A stretch of DNA of 36,314 bases from Paenibacillus sp. MAEPY2 (GTDB lineage: Bacteria > Bacillota > Bacilli > Paenibacillales > Paenibacillaceae), in NCBI RefSeq assembly GCF_000499205.1, contig NZ_AWUK01000048.1:1-36314 (forward strand), in the 5' to 3' direction. Both the position numbers and the translations under genes were made by a program. The notes under the pieces are model-generated. The model ran no database searches. It was not told the origin of the DNA and saw only the letters and a list, made by a program, of their open reading frames with translations. Positions 15,813-24,063 of this stretch are shown here, piece after piece; the first letter of the stretch is position 1; each line of letters starts with the position of its first letter.

Positions 15813-15938
15813 CACATAACGTGCTTGTATTCACGACGTCCGACGTAGTCAGATGAGTCCGGCAAGCTCCTGCCTCTTCGAAATCCATCTGTCGGGCCGA
15901 GGGCCGCTAGGTCTGAAGCGTGAATATATTGTTATCTG
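15813..15938 (-). repeat. attC-like site 1
   Basis: On the plus strand CACATAAC-GTGCTT-GTATTCACGACG opens the element and GCGTGAATATATT-GTTATCTG closes it, with an imperfectly palindromic ~75-base centre. Inner boxes ATTCACG and CGTGAAT pair, while the spacers do not: the attC layout (R''-L''-centre-L'-R'). It is the 3' site of the cassette carrying the gene at 15993-16304. Confidence 0.7.
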
Positions 15939-16351
15939 ATGGCTCAACTTCTTGAATCGCTAACATATACCTTTTCGATTTTTTATTTTTTTTTATTCGT
16001 GATTGTTTTTATTTCTTTCGTCAAATTTTTTGTTTCTTAACTTCACTTCATTTATGTAGTTTTGAATAAAATTTGTTTTACTAATCAAATAAACAATGCC
16101 ACTCAGAATACATATAGCTCCGATCCAATAATTGAGCTCAAAGTTCACATGATAATTATCTGGAGTATAAGACCCGGCTGCTGCGGACTGATATGCTGCA
16201 AATCCCAGCTTTGGAATCACTTCTTCAATTATCTTTGAGATAGTAATAATACAAATTCCCAAAATAATAAATATGAAAGAAAAGATGACTGGAAATTGTT
16301 TCATGTTAATCAACCTCCTTATGTTTTTTCACTCTTGGGGATTTCAGATAA
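15820..16351 (-). mobile_element. Single-gene cassette inserted at a secondary site
   Basis: The 532-bp unit starts on the minus strand at TTATCTG (16351) and ends with the G at 15820. It holds one small gene and an attC-like site. Its first bases are perfectly complementary to the CAGATAAC box of its own site at 15931-15938. Its removal restores the reading frame of the flanking gene. This is what recombination at G^TT of a secondary site by an integron integrase would leave. Confidence 0.65.
15993..16304 (-). CDS. Cassette-borne hypothetical membrane protein (two helices)
   Basis: A 103-residue protein with an N-terminal helix (VIFSFIFIILGICIITISKI), an outside loop, a second helix (LNYWIGAICILSGIVYLISK) and a charged cytosolic tail (KLRNKKFDERNKNNHE). 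Start at ATG 16304, nine bases after AAGGAGG. It is the sole gene of the 15820-16351 cassette; its ribosome site lies ~30 bases inside the cassette boundary. Family not recognised. Confidence 0.6.
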   Translation of the reverse strand: MKQFPVIFSFIFIILGICIITISKIIEEVIPKLGFAAYQSAAAGSYTPDNYHVNFELNYWIGAICILSGIVYLISKTNFIQNYINEVKLRNKKFDERNKNNHE

Positions 16352-16552
16352 CATCTTTTCTACGAATTCACCCATTTCCTGCGTAGGAGCAAATATACGA
16401 ATTCGTTTAATGTTCCCATATATATTATTAGACGAAGAGAGGGCTAATCCTCCATCTCCGACATGTTGCTTCTTATGAGTCGGTCCAGAAAGTAATAAAC
16501 TAACGTTCCATCTGCCCGCGAGCCTCATTATTATGCAGAATGCATTAGTACG

Positions 16553-16587
16553 CAAAAAGGCAGCTTCTGTTTTACACATCGCTGCCT
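16553..16587 (-). terminator. Terminator of the first sugar ABC operon
   Basis: Minus-strand stem AGGCAGC/GCTGCCT with a 16-base loop is followed by TTTTTGCG, 150 bases after the last permease stop. The gap 16588-16737 holds nothing else visible. Confidence 0.65.
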
Positions 16588-16737
16588 ATTTGCTTATTAA
16601 CTTTTTTTTCAACGGACCTATCAATCGTTATCTACAAATTCCCTTACGTTTACTCAATTCAGCATCCCATCTTTGCCTTGGTCCGTCCTAATCCCTGGGG
16701 TTCCGCATCGCTGGAGCTTCATTCATACAAATGATGT

Positions 16738-17574
16738 TCAACCTTTTATACCGCTAAATGTAATGCCGCTAATAAACGTCTTTTGAAGAAAAAAGAACAA
16801 AACAATAATAGGTAATGTCATCAAGGTGGATACGGCCATTAATAGACCCCATTCGGATCCCTTTTGACTCTGAAATTGCTGCAATCCGAGCGAAACCGTG
16901 TAAGATGGTTCATTGGTTAAATAGAGCAAGGGGCCCATGAAATCAGTCCAGCTCCCCATAAATTGAAACAATGCCACGGCTAAAACGGCGGATTTGGCTA
17001 GTGGAAACATGATCTGTAAATATATGCGGAACTCACTAGCGCCATCTAAGCGAGCCGCTTCGCGCAGGGCATCAGGCAGTCCCATGAAAAACTGTCTCAA
17101 CAGAAAAATGTAAATGGGCACTCCAAAAAATTGGGGTACAATCAGTGGAAGAGATGTTCCTACCCAACCTAATTTAGTAAACAACAGGAATAGAGGAATC
17201 ATCGTCACCTGTCCGGGAATCATCATAACAGCGAGGGTAACAAAGAAAAGTATACCTCTCCCACGGTACTCTAACTTGGCAAAACTATATGCAACCAAGG
17301 GACAGGATATGATCACACCCAGCGTACTAACGATTGTTATAATCGCCGTGTTTTTCAGATATGTCCAGAAAGGGATATACTCAACGGCACGGGAATAATT
17401 ACTCCACAGAATTGGATGCGGAATCCACTCTGGTGGGAATGTAAAGATTTGTGTGAGTGGTTTAAGAGAAGTCGAAAGCAGCCAAATGAACGGAATCATG
17501 AAAAATGCAGAAGCAACAATTAGACATAAATAGGCTAACACACGATTGATTCTTTTGATAGCGATAGGACTCAT
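16738..17574 (-). CDS. Sugar ABC transporter permease, MalG/AraQ type
   Basis: A 278-residue inner-membrane permease of the CUT1 (MalFG) family with six helices and the EAA loop EAARLDGASEFRIYLQIMFP that contacts the ATPase. The end, FISGITFSGIKG, is typical of the MalG side. It is the third gene of a binding protein, permease, permease operon and starts 17 bases after the previous stop. The ATPase is not encoded here, so a shared MsmX-like ATPase is expected. Substrate unknown. Confidence 0.9.
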   Translation of the reverse strand: MSPIAIKRINRVLAYLCLIVASAFFMIPFIWLLSTSLKPLTQIFTFPPEWIPHPILWSNYSRAVEYIPFWTYLKNTAIITIVSTLGVIISCPLVAYSFAKLEYRGRGILFFVTLAVMMIPGQVTMIPLFLLFTKLGWVGTSLPLIVPQFFGVPIYIFLLRQFFMGLPDALREAARLDGASEFRIYLQIMFPLAKSAVLAVALFQFMGSWTDFMGPLLYLTNEPSYTVSLGLQQFQSQKGSEWGLLMAVSTLMTLPIIVLFFFLQKTFISGITFSGIKG

Positions 17575-17591
17575 CCCTTACTTCCTCCTCC

Positions 17592-18527
17592 TTATTTCCC
17601 TTGATAATGAACCCAGCGTTTAGAAGTAATAAAAATAATTCCGGTTAATGCCATAACGATAATAAATAAGATCCAAGCCATTGCGGAGGCATAACCCATT
17701 TTGAAATACCTGAATCCGTTCTCATATAAATACATGACGTAAAAAGTCATGGAATTTGCAGGAGTTCCTTGCCCTTTGGTCAACGTATAAGGAAGAGTAA
17801 ACTGTTGGAATGCACCGATCATTCCCATGACAAGGTTGTAGAAAATAACGGGAGTGAGCAAAGGCAGGGTTACCTTTCTCGTTTTCTGAAACCAGTTAGC
17901 TCCATCGATTTGCGCCGCTTCATAGTACTCATCAGGGATGTCTCCTAATCCAGCAAGGTAGATAACGACAGCTTGCCCAATACCCCAAAGCGACATCAGA
18001 ATGAGAGAGGGCTTGGACCATGACTCACCACCAAGCCAAGAAGGCCCATCTATACCGATATGCGCTAGCATCCCATTAACCAATCCGAAGTTTGGATGTA
18101 ACAGCCACATCCACAGAACAGCCAGAGCCACTTGTGGCACGAGAGTAGGTAAGAAAAAGATCGTTCTGAATACAGCCATACCCTTGACCTTCATATTCAA
18201 CATCATCGCGAGTGCCACACCGAAAAATATACTTAATGGAACAAAAAATACGGTAAAATAAATCGTGTTGTATATGGATTTCCAAAACAGAGGATCATGG
18301 AAAAGCTCTTTATAATTATTCATTCCGACAAATTCACCAGGCTGCAGAATGCTGTAAGTTGTGAAGCTGAAGTAGATGGACATTAGCATCGGAATTGCAT
18401 AAAAGCATAGCAGCCCTATAGCCCAAGGTGAAGCAAACAGCCACCCAATCACGTTAGTTCTGTGGAGTGCTCTTTTTCTTGCCGATGGAATTGCGTTTAC
18501 TTGAACTGAATCGGCTAGTTTCGCCAT
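17592..18527 (-). CDS. Sugar ABC transporter permease, MalF/UgpA type
   Basis: A CUT1 permease of ~311 residues with six membrane helices and the EAA motif EYYEAAQIDGANWFQKTRKV. The first helix (VIGWLFASPWAIGLLCFYAI) follows a cytosolic tail. The ATG at 18527 has AAGGAG at seven bases, better than the in-frame start at 18551. It pairs with the downstream MalG-type permease and the upstream binding lipoprotein. Confidence 0.9.
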   Translation of the reverse strand: MAKLADSVQVNAIPSARKRALHRTNVIGWLFASPWAIGLLCFYAIPMLMSIYFSFTTYSILQPGEFVGMNNYKELFHDPLFWKSIYNTIYFTVFFVPLSIFFGVALAMMLNMKVKGMAVFRTIFFLPTLVPQVALAVLWMWLLHPNFGLVNGMLAHIGIDGPSWLGGESWSKPSLILMSLWGIGQAVVIYLAGLGDIPDEYYEAAQIDGANWFQKTRKVTLPLLTPVIFYNLVMGMIGAFQQFTLPYTLTKGQGTPANSMTFYVMYLYENGFRYFKMGYASAMAWILFIIVMALTGIIFITSKRWVHYQGK

Positions 18528-18597
18528 GTGCATTCTCCTTCCAATTGTCATTCACTAATAGGCAAGGAGAGAGTTCGCTCCCTGCCTACCGAGCACC

Positions 18598-19899
18598 CTA
18601 TTTGTCGTATTTTTCTAAAGCCTTATTAACAGTCTCTGTTACTCTATCCAGGTTCTCTTTCGGAGTACCGTTACCACGGGTAGCCTTTTCCGTTGCGGAA
18701 GCTAACTCATTCCACAGCAGTTGTCCTTCAGGAATAACCGGGCGGTTATGTGAATTGGGTAAAATATTGATAAATTCTTTCATAATCGGATCGTCCTTGT
18801 AACCATATTTGTCGTTAACCGAATCGATAACGGAAATTTGAGAGTCAGCGTTTAATAACGTTTGCCCATCTTCTTCCCCTAAGAATTCGAGGAATTTCCA
18901 AGCAGCAGCGACGTTCTTGGCACCTTTAGGAATAATAGCGGAGCCGCCTCCCGACCAAGTCGTAAAATCCGCTCCTGTTGGAGTCGGTATCGGTGCAACG
19001 CCGTAATTTAGATCCGGCTTAAATTTTTCGATACCCTTCACCGTAAAGTTTCCACTTATCTTCATGCTGACTTGACCGGAAATGAACGGATCCATTTCCT
19101 CCGTGCCAGCTGCGCTTGTGAATCCGGCAATATCCTCGACATTGTATTTTTTGCCGAAGTCGGTCATCCATTGTAGCGCTTCAACGACTTTAGGATCATT
19201 TGCAGTAATTTTGCCGGTGGCAGCGTCCTGGAATTCTCCTCCAAATGCCCATCCCCAAGTATACAGCCAGCCCTGCGAATACCATGGAATGAACCCGATG
19301 CGTTTGAAACGTTTACCTTCCTTGATGGTTAACTTCTCGGCGGCTGCTTCAAGCTCGGCGATCGTTTGTGGTGGTTTGTTGGGATCCAGCCCTACTTCGT
19401 TGAAATGATCCTTATTGTAAAATAGCAGTCGAGAGTCCGTATCCATCGGCATTGCATAAAGCTTTCCTTGATAACTGGACTCCTCCCAAGCAAATGGATA
19501 ATACATTTCCTTACGAATGCCGGATTCTGCTGCCATCGAGGATAAGTCAGTCAGAGAACCTTGCGCAGCCCAAGTACCGACCTTAAACCGGTCGAAAAGT
19601 GCAACGTCAGGAGGATTGCCGCCTGCGACTGCAGTCAGCAGCTTCTGATCGGATCCCTCGCTGGATTCTGTATAAACTAATTTCATTTTGATGGTAGGGT
19701 TTTTCTCCTCAAATGCCTTTACAACTTTATTCAAATTATCTAAATCAATTGAGGTAAGACCATGCCACATCGTAACCGTAGTTTTCCCCTCTCCGGCCTG
19801 ATCGCCTGAGCCTTCCTTCGTTGAGCAAGCGGTTAGAAGTAGTAACATAGCCAGAAAGTAAGCAAGAATTGGAAACGCAAATTTTTTGGATCTCCCCAT
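18598..19899 (-). CDS. Sugar ABC transporter substrate-binding lipoprotein (family 1)
   Basis: A 433-residue lipoprotein: signal AFPILAYFLAMLLLLTAC, then an UgpB/MalE-type binding fold with TVTMWHGLTSIDLDNLNKVV at the start, GNPPDVALFDRFKVGTWAAQ and the conserved WSGGGSAIIPKGAKN segment. AAGGGGGA precedes the ATG. It heads the operon. The leader (19900-20110) contains a perfect cre box and the repressor palindrome. The bound sugar cannot be read from the sequence. Confidence 0.9.
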   Translation of the reverse strand: MGRSKKFAFPILAYFLAMLLLLTACSTKEGSGDQAGEGKTTVTMWHGLTSIDLDNLNKVVKAFEEKNPTIKMKLVYTESSEGSDQKLLTAVAGGNPPDVALFDRFKVGTWAAQGSLTDLSSMAAESGIRKEMYYPFAWEESSYQGKLYAMPMDTDSRLLFYNKDHFNEVGLDPNKPPQTIAELEAAAEKLTIKEGKRFKRIGFIPWYSQGWLYTWGWAFGGEFQDAATGKITANDPKVVEALQWMTDFGKKYNVEDIAGFTSAAGTEEMDPFISGQVSMKISGNFTVKGIEKFKPDLNYGVAPIPTPTGADFTTWSGGGSAIIPKGAKNVAAAWKFLEFLGEEDGQTLLNADSQISVIDSVNDKYGYKDDPIMKEFINILPNSHNRPVIPEGQLLWNELASATEKATRGNGTPKENLDRVTETVNKALEKYDK

Positions 19900-19982
19900 T
19901 CAAAGTCCCCCTTAAGTTAAATGAATTAGTTTAACTTGAATTCCTATAGAATCCACTTCATTTTCTGATAAATCCACAATTT

Positions 19983-19998
19983 ATGTAAGCGCTAACAA
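19983..19998 (-). promoter_or_regulatory. cre box (CcpA site) of the first sugar operon
   Basis: ATGTAAGCGCTAACAA fits the cre consensus WTGNNARCGNWWWCAW at every position. It lies downstream of the proposed promoter and ~85 bases before the first start codon, where it could act as a roadblock under glucose. Confidence 0.8.
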
Positions 19999-20068
19999 GA
20001 TTGATGATATGAACTATCAAAAACAGAAAATGATGAACGAAGTGAATTGATTATAGAAACCCACTAGT

Positions 20069-20081
20069 TATACTAAGTATA
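20069..20081 (-). promoter_or_regulatory. Operator palindrome of the GntR/LacI-type repressor
   Basis: TATACTAAGTATA is a perfect 6-1-6 palindrome. The same 13 bases occur upstream of the repressor gene at 21431-21443; outside the core the two copies also share ATTA. It touches the -10 element of the transporter promoter. Confidence 0.65.
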
Positions 20082-20108
20082 TTAATATGACATTATGAAG
20101 CGTGTCAA
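20079..20108 (-). promoter_or_regulatory. Putative sigma-A promoter of the first sugar operon
   Basis: A perfect -35 TTGACA (20103-20108) is followed after 18 bases by TAATAT (20079-20084) on the minus strand. The repressor palindrome begins at the -10 and extends past it, a position suited to repression. Confidence 0.45.
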
Positions 20109-20191
20109 TTGCAATATTACGACATAAATGTTCATGTCTGTATGGCTATAATTAGATATAAATAGATGCTTCGAAGTTTATATTTCTGATA

Positions 20192-20235
20192 TTAAAAAAA
20201 GTGCCGATAAGCCCCTGGGGACTTCTCGACACTTT
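20192..20235 (-). terminator. Terminator of the repressor gene
   Basis: Minus-strand arms AAAGTGTCGA and TCGGCACTTT with inner CCCC/GGGG pairing are followed by a T7 run, 50 bases after the repressor stop. Confidence 0.8.
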
Positions 20236-20284
20236 GAACAATATCCTTGCTTTTGTTGAGCTGCACTTGTATTAACCGTACCTG

Positions 20285-21403
20285 TTAATTTTTCACGACC
20301 ATACGATGTTCAATAATGTTCAGCTCGGGAACTGCTGTTCCATGCAACTGAGAGATTAGCATATCCACTGCCAATTCACCCATCTGCTTCTCATCCTGCT
20401 TAATATGAGTGAAGATGGGCTGACCCAGGTGATCATTCAGGGAGTCGAAACAAACAATTTCGAATTCCTCCAGAGATTTCCCCATCGAGTTGATGACCTG
20501 AGCCAGCATGGTAGCTATTAGAAATTCCGACGCGACAAACGCCTTTACATCAGGGTGTTGTTTCAAAAAATGCTTTACTGTTTCTTTATCACTTTCAATC
20601 GCTGTTCCGTTTATATTCATGGGAAGGGTGCCCTTCAAGTTCGTCAATACATAATCTTTGTTCAAGTTCATTCCTTCTTGGGTGAAGGCCAACGTATATC
20701 CGAGCAGCCTTTCCTCCAATGTTGAAGTGTTCTCTTCCGGCGGAGATAAAAAGGCAATTTTTTTATGACCTTTGCTAATCAGATGACGCGTAAGATCCAT
20801 GGCTGCTTTCTTATTGTCTGTGTATACCGAACAAACCGGAATTCCTTTTAGATATCTATCGACCAAAACAATTGGAAACCGATCTAATACAAGTCGAAGC
20901 AGCTCCGAATTATAGTGTTGACCATGAATGGGGGTCACGATTAATCCTTTGATGCCCAAACCAATAAATAAGTCGATCGCGCGTTTTTCCTCATCCCGAT
21001 CCCCGCAAGTTCGCTTGATAATGAGTTGATAATTATGCTCAGCACTCCGCTTTTCCATCGATCTAAGAAGTTGTAGGCCAAACTCGTCAGAAAAATTGGG
21101 TATAATAAACCCGATTAACCGCTTGTCATCCTCAGGAACCAAGGTCGTTCTTACCTCTGAATATTGCTTCGGTTCTTGTCCTCCAATTATACCATCGGCC
21201 ACAAATGAACCTTTTCCTTGCATTCGTTTGATAACCCCAGAATCTGCCAATTTCTCCAGAGCCTTTTTAGATGTAATACGACTGACGCCAAATTTTTCAG
21301 CCAACTCTTTTTCAGAAGAGACTCGGTCTCCTTCTTTTAATCGACCTTCTTTAATCTCTTGTACAATATAGATATATATCTGCTCGTATAAATGCAATTC
21401 CAC
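20285..21403 (-). CDS. GntR-family repressor with LacI-type sugar-binding domain (AraR-like)
   Basis: Residues 1-70 are a GntR winged helix: YIVQEIKEGRLKEGDRVSSE and LAEKFGVSRITSKKALEKLA, then IKRMQGKGSFV. The rest is a periplasmic-binding-type effector domain (RLIGFIIPNFSDEFGLQLLR; ISKGHKKIAFLSPPEE; VDMLISQL). This fusion is that of AraR, a sugar-released repressor. The gene is read in the same direction as the transporter operon but has its own terminator. The TATACTnAGTATA palindrome lies ahead of both units, so autoregulation and control of the transporter are inferred. The inducing sugar is unknown. Confidence 0.9.
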   Translation of the reverse strand: MELHLYEQIYIYIVQEIKEGRLKEGDRVSSEKELAEKFGVSRITSKKALEKLADSGVIKRMQGKGSFVADGIIGGQEPKQYSEVRTTLVPEDDKRLIGFIIPNFSDEFGLQLLRSMEKRSAEHNYQLIIKRTCGDRDEEKRAIDLFIGLGIKGLIVTPIHGQHYNSELLRLVLDRFPIVLVDRYLKGIPVCSVYTDNKKAAMDLTRHLISKGHKKIAFLSPPEENTSTLEERLLGYTLAFTQEGMNLNKDYVLTNLKGTLPMNINGTAIESDKETVKHFLKQHPDVKAFVASEFLIATMLAQVINSMGKSLEEFEIVCFDSLNDHLGQPIFTHIKQDEKQMGELAVDMLISQLHGTAVPELNIIEHRMVVKN

Positions 21404-21418
21404 AAAACCACCCTGACA

Positions 21419-21667
21419 TCATAATATTAGTATACTAAGTATATTACACAAGAAGTAATTCGCAAAGTTACTCAGATTACCGACGAACTTCTGTGGCATG
21501 GAGTTTTCCAAGTCTACTGTGTCAGCGGAATGGATCTCATTACTTGTGTTACCTGAAGAAACAAACACGCAATCACAATGTTCTCGATCATTACTAATAT
21601 CTCCAAACAAAATTTTATGTATTTGGTCTTTTGATAAAATACCCACTTCTAATTCAGAAAGATACAT
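21419..21667 (-). pseudogene. Truncated YdcF/DUF218-like protein
   Basis: From ATG 21667 (AAAGGGG eight bases upstream) the product reads YLSELEVGILSKDQIHKILF then GDISNDREHCDCVFVSSGNT, the start of DUF218 (YdcF-type) proteins. It then drifts into an unrelated tail (SNFANYFLCNILSILIL) that runs through the repressor operator. The conserved body of the family is missing, so this is a 3'-truncated remnant. It lies just 3' of the attC-like site at 21755. Confidence 0.45.
21431..21443 (-). promoter_or_regulatory. Second copy of the repressor operator
   Basis: TATACTAAGTATA, identical to 20069-20081, lies 28-40 bases upstream of the repressor start codon at 21403, within its expected promoter. 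Confidence 0.6.
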
Positions 21668-21754
21668 TTTAGAATCCCCTTTCAGAATTATGTGGAACAT
21701 CTAGCAACAGGACGTTGCGGTTAAATCACTTACAAGTCTTTGGAGCCGATCTGT

Positions 21755-21904
21755 CGTATAACGTTCTTGTATTCACGACGTAGATCCCCCTTAGATAGCT
21801 CTTATCTTAGGGGGATCGATGTGTCTGCCTGTTTAATCCTCTTTAGAAATGCTTCTGACAGACCCAGGGCCGAATGGCCCGCAGCAGTAATATGGTGTTA
21901 ATGC
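21755..21904 (-). repeat. attC-like site 2 (long centre, one arm decayed)
   Basis: The plus-strand left arm CGTATAAC-GTTCTT-GTATTCACGACG matches the other sites. The right arm GCAGTAATATGGT-GTTAATGC keeps the GTT box but the inner box is degraded. The centre holds a strong palindrome (GATCCCCCTTA/TTAGGGGGATC). It follows the 3' end of the GNAT gene. Confidence 0.55.
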
Positions 21905-21913
21905 CCTCTTGAA

Positions 21914-22435
21914 TTATTCAAAAAATACACTTGGATATTTCAATTCGCCTTTAATATTCAATAATTCATCTTCTTTCAATTCACATACCATGAAAACTTC
22001 ATCTGAAACTTCAAACTGATTTAATTCCAAACCATATTGTCGAGCTGATTTGAATCCAAATTTGGGATAGTATGATGGATGTCCTATTAGTAATACAATA
22101 TAATAACCAAGTTCTTTACATCTCGTTATTCCTTCATGAATTAATTGTTTACCTATACCTTGTCTTTGATAATCAGGTCTGACGGCAATAGGTGCTAAAA
22201 CAATTACCTCATGTCGTTTCTCACCTTCAATAATTTCGGCTTTGCTCATCAATAAATGTCCTACTACTTTTCCATGTTCTTCAGCAACAATCGAAAGTTG
22301 CGGAACAAAATTACGTGTTGCTCTTATTCGTTCAACTAATCTTGCTTCATCTTCTCGATTTCCAAAAGCAATGAAATTGACATTGTAGACTTGAAGATAA
22401 TCACTTATATTTTCAGTTCGAATAGTTATAGACAT
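21914..22435 (-). CDS. GNAT-family N-acetyltransferase (YhbS type), probable cassette gene
   Basis: A 173-residue acetyltransferase. The acetyl-CoA loop is VRPDYQRQGIGKQLIHEG, preceded by EVIVLAPIAV; the C-terminal half has HPSYYPKFGFKSARQYGLEL, as in YhbS-like enzymes. It moves an acetyl group to an unknown small molecule or protein. The stop lies ten bases from attC-like site 2. Upstream at 22476-22482, TTAATGC (minus strand) complements the GCATTAA part of that site's outer box, so the gene probably moved as a cassette. Confidence 0.85.
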   Translation of the reverse strand: MSITIRTENISDYLQVYNVNFIAFGNREDEARLVERIRATRNFVPQLSIVAEEHGKVVGHLLMSKAEIIEGEKRHEVIVLAPIAVRPDYQRQGIGKQLIHEGITRCKELGYYIVLLIGHPSYYPKFGFKSARQYGLELNQFEVSDEVFMVCELKEDELLNIKGELKYPSVFFE

Positions 22436-22485
22436 CGTGCACCCCTATCTTTGTTCTTAAAGTCGGTTACGCTCTGCATTAATTT

Positions 22486-22570
22486 TGTCTAACGTCTTAT
22501 TCACGTATTTCGTAAAATACTCCATATGTGGAGTATTCGCGAAATTATTGAGCTATCCTGCCCGTTAGCC
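22486..22570 (-). repeat. Degenerate attC-like element 3
   Basis: The plus-strand left arm TGTCTAAC-GTCTT-ATTCACG matches the other sites, and a strong inner palindrome (ATACTCCATATGTGGAGTAT) forms the centre. The right side (CGCGAAAT ... GTTAGCC) is only loosely matched and has a longer spacer. It is immediately upstream of the GNAT unit. Confidence 0.4.
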
Positions 22571-22687
22571 GAGAAGGCTCCCGACAAAAGTTGATCGGTA
22601 TCCTTCTCATGATGGTTATTTAGCTGACGTCTTTCGGAGACTTTAGAACGACTTTCTTTACATTACGCCGCCAAGCTCCCAAACGAA

Positions 22688-22733
22688 CAAAAAGCCGTCC
22701 CTCAAAATATATTCATACCTTGAGGGGCAGCTT
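22688..22733 (-). terminator. Terminator of the Lpl-type operon
   Basis: Minus-strand arms AAGCTGCCCCTCAA and TTGAGGGACGGCTT, with two mismatches, are followed by TTTTG, just after the oxidoreductase stop. Confidence 0.75.
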
Positions 22734-22749
22734 ATCGATACACTGCTGA

Positions 22750-24021
22750 TTATTTAGATAGCTCTTCCTTCACCATAAGCTGACGGGCATATTCATTCAG
22801 ATCGATAGACTCGCCCCCGTTCAGCCGTGACTTTTCAGCTGCGAATGCGATCAGATGGCTCCGGACGGAAGCCGCAGCCGATGTCAGGCTCTCCTGGCCG
22901 TTATAGTGACGCACCTCATCCAGAAAATTCCTCACAATGCCGCTGTCTCCCCCACCATGACCACTGGCTTGAGAAGGGATTGTGATTTCTGTTTTTTGAT
23001 GTGTCAAAAAGTCGTACACGGTGATTTGATCTTCCTCACCACGAAGTTCTCCTTTAGTCCCCATGATCTGGATTCTACGTTCCTGCTCAAATGTAAAGCC
23101 ACACATACTGAACATGGCCGTAGCTCCACCTTCAAATTCCATATTCACGACCTGATGATCTACCACATTATTGTCACTCCGGTATACACACCGGCCGTAA
23201 TCGGTATCACGCAAGCCCTGTATGATATTCGGTTTCGTCAGCTCCTGGGTAAAATGTCCTGCCCAACCCCTGAACTGGTCACTCAAATAAAATCTTGGTG
23301 CAGAATACGCGCAGGCTGGTTCTACAGCACAATCCAAGCATCGGTCAGCGGAACCTTCCGGTGCATTGCCTTCATGAAAATGTTTAAGAGAGCCGAACGA
23401 ACTGACCTTGAGGCAAGGTTGATCCACGAGCCAGGATAACACGTCCATATCATGGCATGACTTGGACAGGATCATCGGGCTGGATGTGTTGGAATTGTTC
23501 CAATTTCCTCGCACGAAGCTGTGAGCAATATGCCAGTAACCCACATTCTCATTCAACTGAATGGAGACAATTTCTCCGATACGTCCTTCTTGTATCACCT
23601 TCTTGATTGTATTCCAGAACGGTGTGTACCGCAGCACATGGCAGATCGTCAGCAGCCGGTCATTATCTCTGGCCGCTTGTTCCATCTCAAGACATTCCTT
23701 TGGATCTGGTGACATCGGCTTCTCCAGCATAACATGATACTTCTTATCCAAAGCCTGCATGGTCGGGCCATAATGCATTCTGTCCTGTGTACAAATAACC
23801 GCAATATCTGCCAGCTTAGGTTCAGCCAACAAGGGCTCCCAAGACTCATAACAGCGTTCCGGCGGAATCCCGTGCTTCTCAGCAAATCTTGCTCTCCTCA
23901 CTGGATCGGCTTCGGCAACTGCAATGAAGGTAAGCTCATGCGGATAATCGAGCGCATAGGGTGCATAGCCACCCGCTCCCCTCGCACCTGCTCCAATCAG
24001 GACTGCTTTCAGTTGACTCAT
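22750..24021 (-). CDS. Gfo/Idh/MocA-family NAD(P)-dependent oxidoreductase
   Basis: A 423-residue enzyme. The Rossmann start is LKAVLIGAGARGAGGYAPYA; then VICTQDRMH, the EKP motif (VMLEKPMSPDPKECLEME) and the SKSCHDMDVLSWL segment with the catalytic-region His. A cysteine cluster DRCLDCAVEPACAY is present, seen in a subset of the family and possibly structural. Members oxidise or epimerise sugars and cyclitols using NAD(P). The gene ends the operon of an Lpl-type transporter, so it probably acts on the imported sugar or a derivative. Confidence 0.85.
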   Translation of the reverse strand: MSQLKAVLIGAGARGAGGYAPYALDYPHELTFIAVAEADPVRRARFAEKHGIPPERCYESWEPLLAEPKLADIAVICTQDRMHYGPTMQALDKKYHVMLEKPMSPDPKECLEMEQAARDNDRLLTICHVLRYTPFWNTIKKVIQEGRIGEIVSIQLNENVGYWHIAHSFVRGNWNNSNTSSPMILSKSCHDMDVLSWLVDQPCLKVSSFGSLKHFHEGNAPEGSADRCLDCAVEPACAYSAPRFYLSDQFRGWAGHFTQELTKPNIIQGLRDTDYGRCVYRSDNNVVDHQVVNMEFEGGATAMFSMCGFTFEQERRIQIMGTKGELRGEEDQITVYDFLTHQKTEITIPSQASGHGGGDSGIVRNFLDEVRHYNGQESLTSAAASVRSHLIAFAAEKSRLNGGESIDLNEYARQLMVKEELSK

Positions 24022-24063
24022 ATTTGTTCGCTCCTTTATGATCTGAAATCTACGGATGACCTT

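Larger units (their letters stand above)
15784..16528 (-). pseudogene. Hypothetical gene interrupted by an integron-like cassette
   Basis: The 5' part (16528 to 16352) encodes KKQHVGDGGLALSSSNNIYG then NIKRIRIFAPTQEMGEFVEKM. At ATG^TTA the cassette begins; the present frame runs a few codons into it and stops at 16319. If 15820-16351 is removed at the two G^TT points, the frame continues on the other side as LCETLEILKKQ and a TAA at 15784-15786. That is a natural helical C-terminus. The true start is uncertain: the ATG at 16528 has no clear ribosome site, and another ATG at 16579 lies inside the terminator hairpin at 16553-16587. Protein family unknown. Confidence 0.55.

Noticed and set aside
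22855..23439. 194-codon plus-strand open frame
   Set aside because: It is entirely antisense to the clearly coding Gfo/Idh/MocA gene and has no family features.
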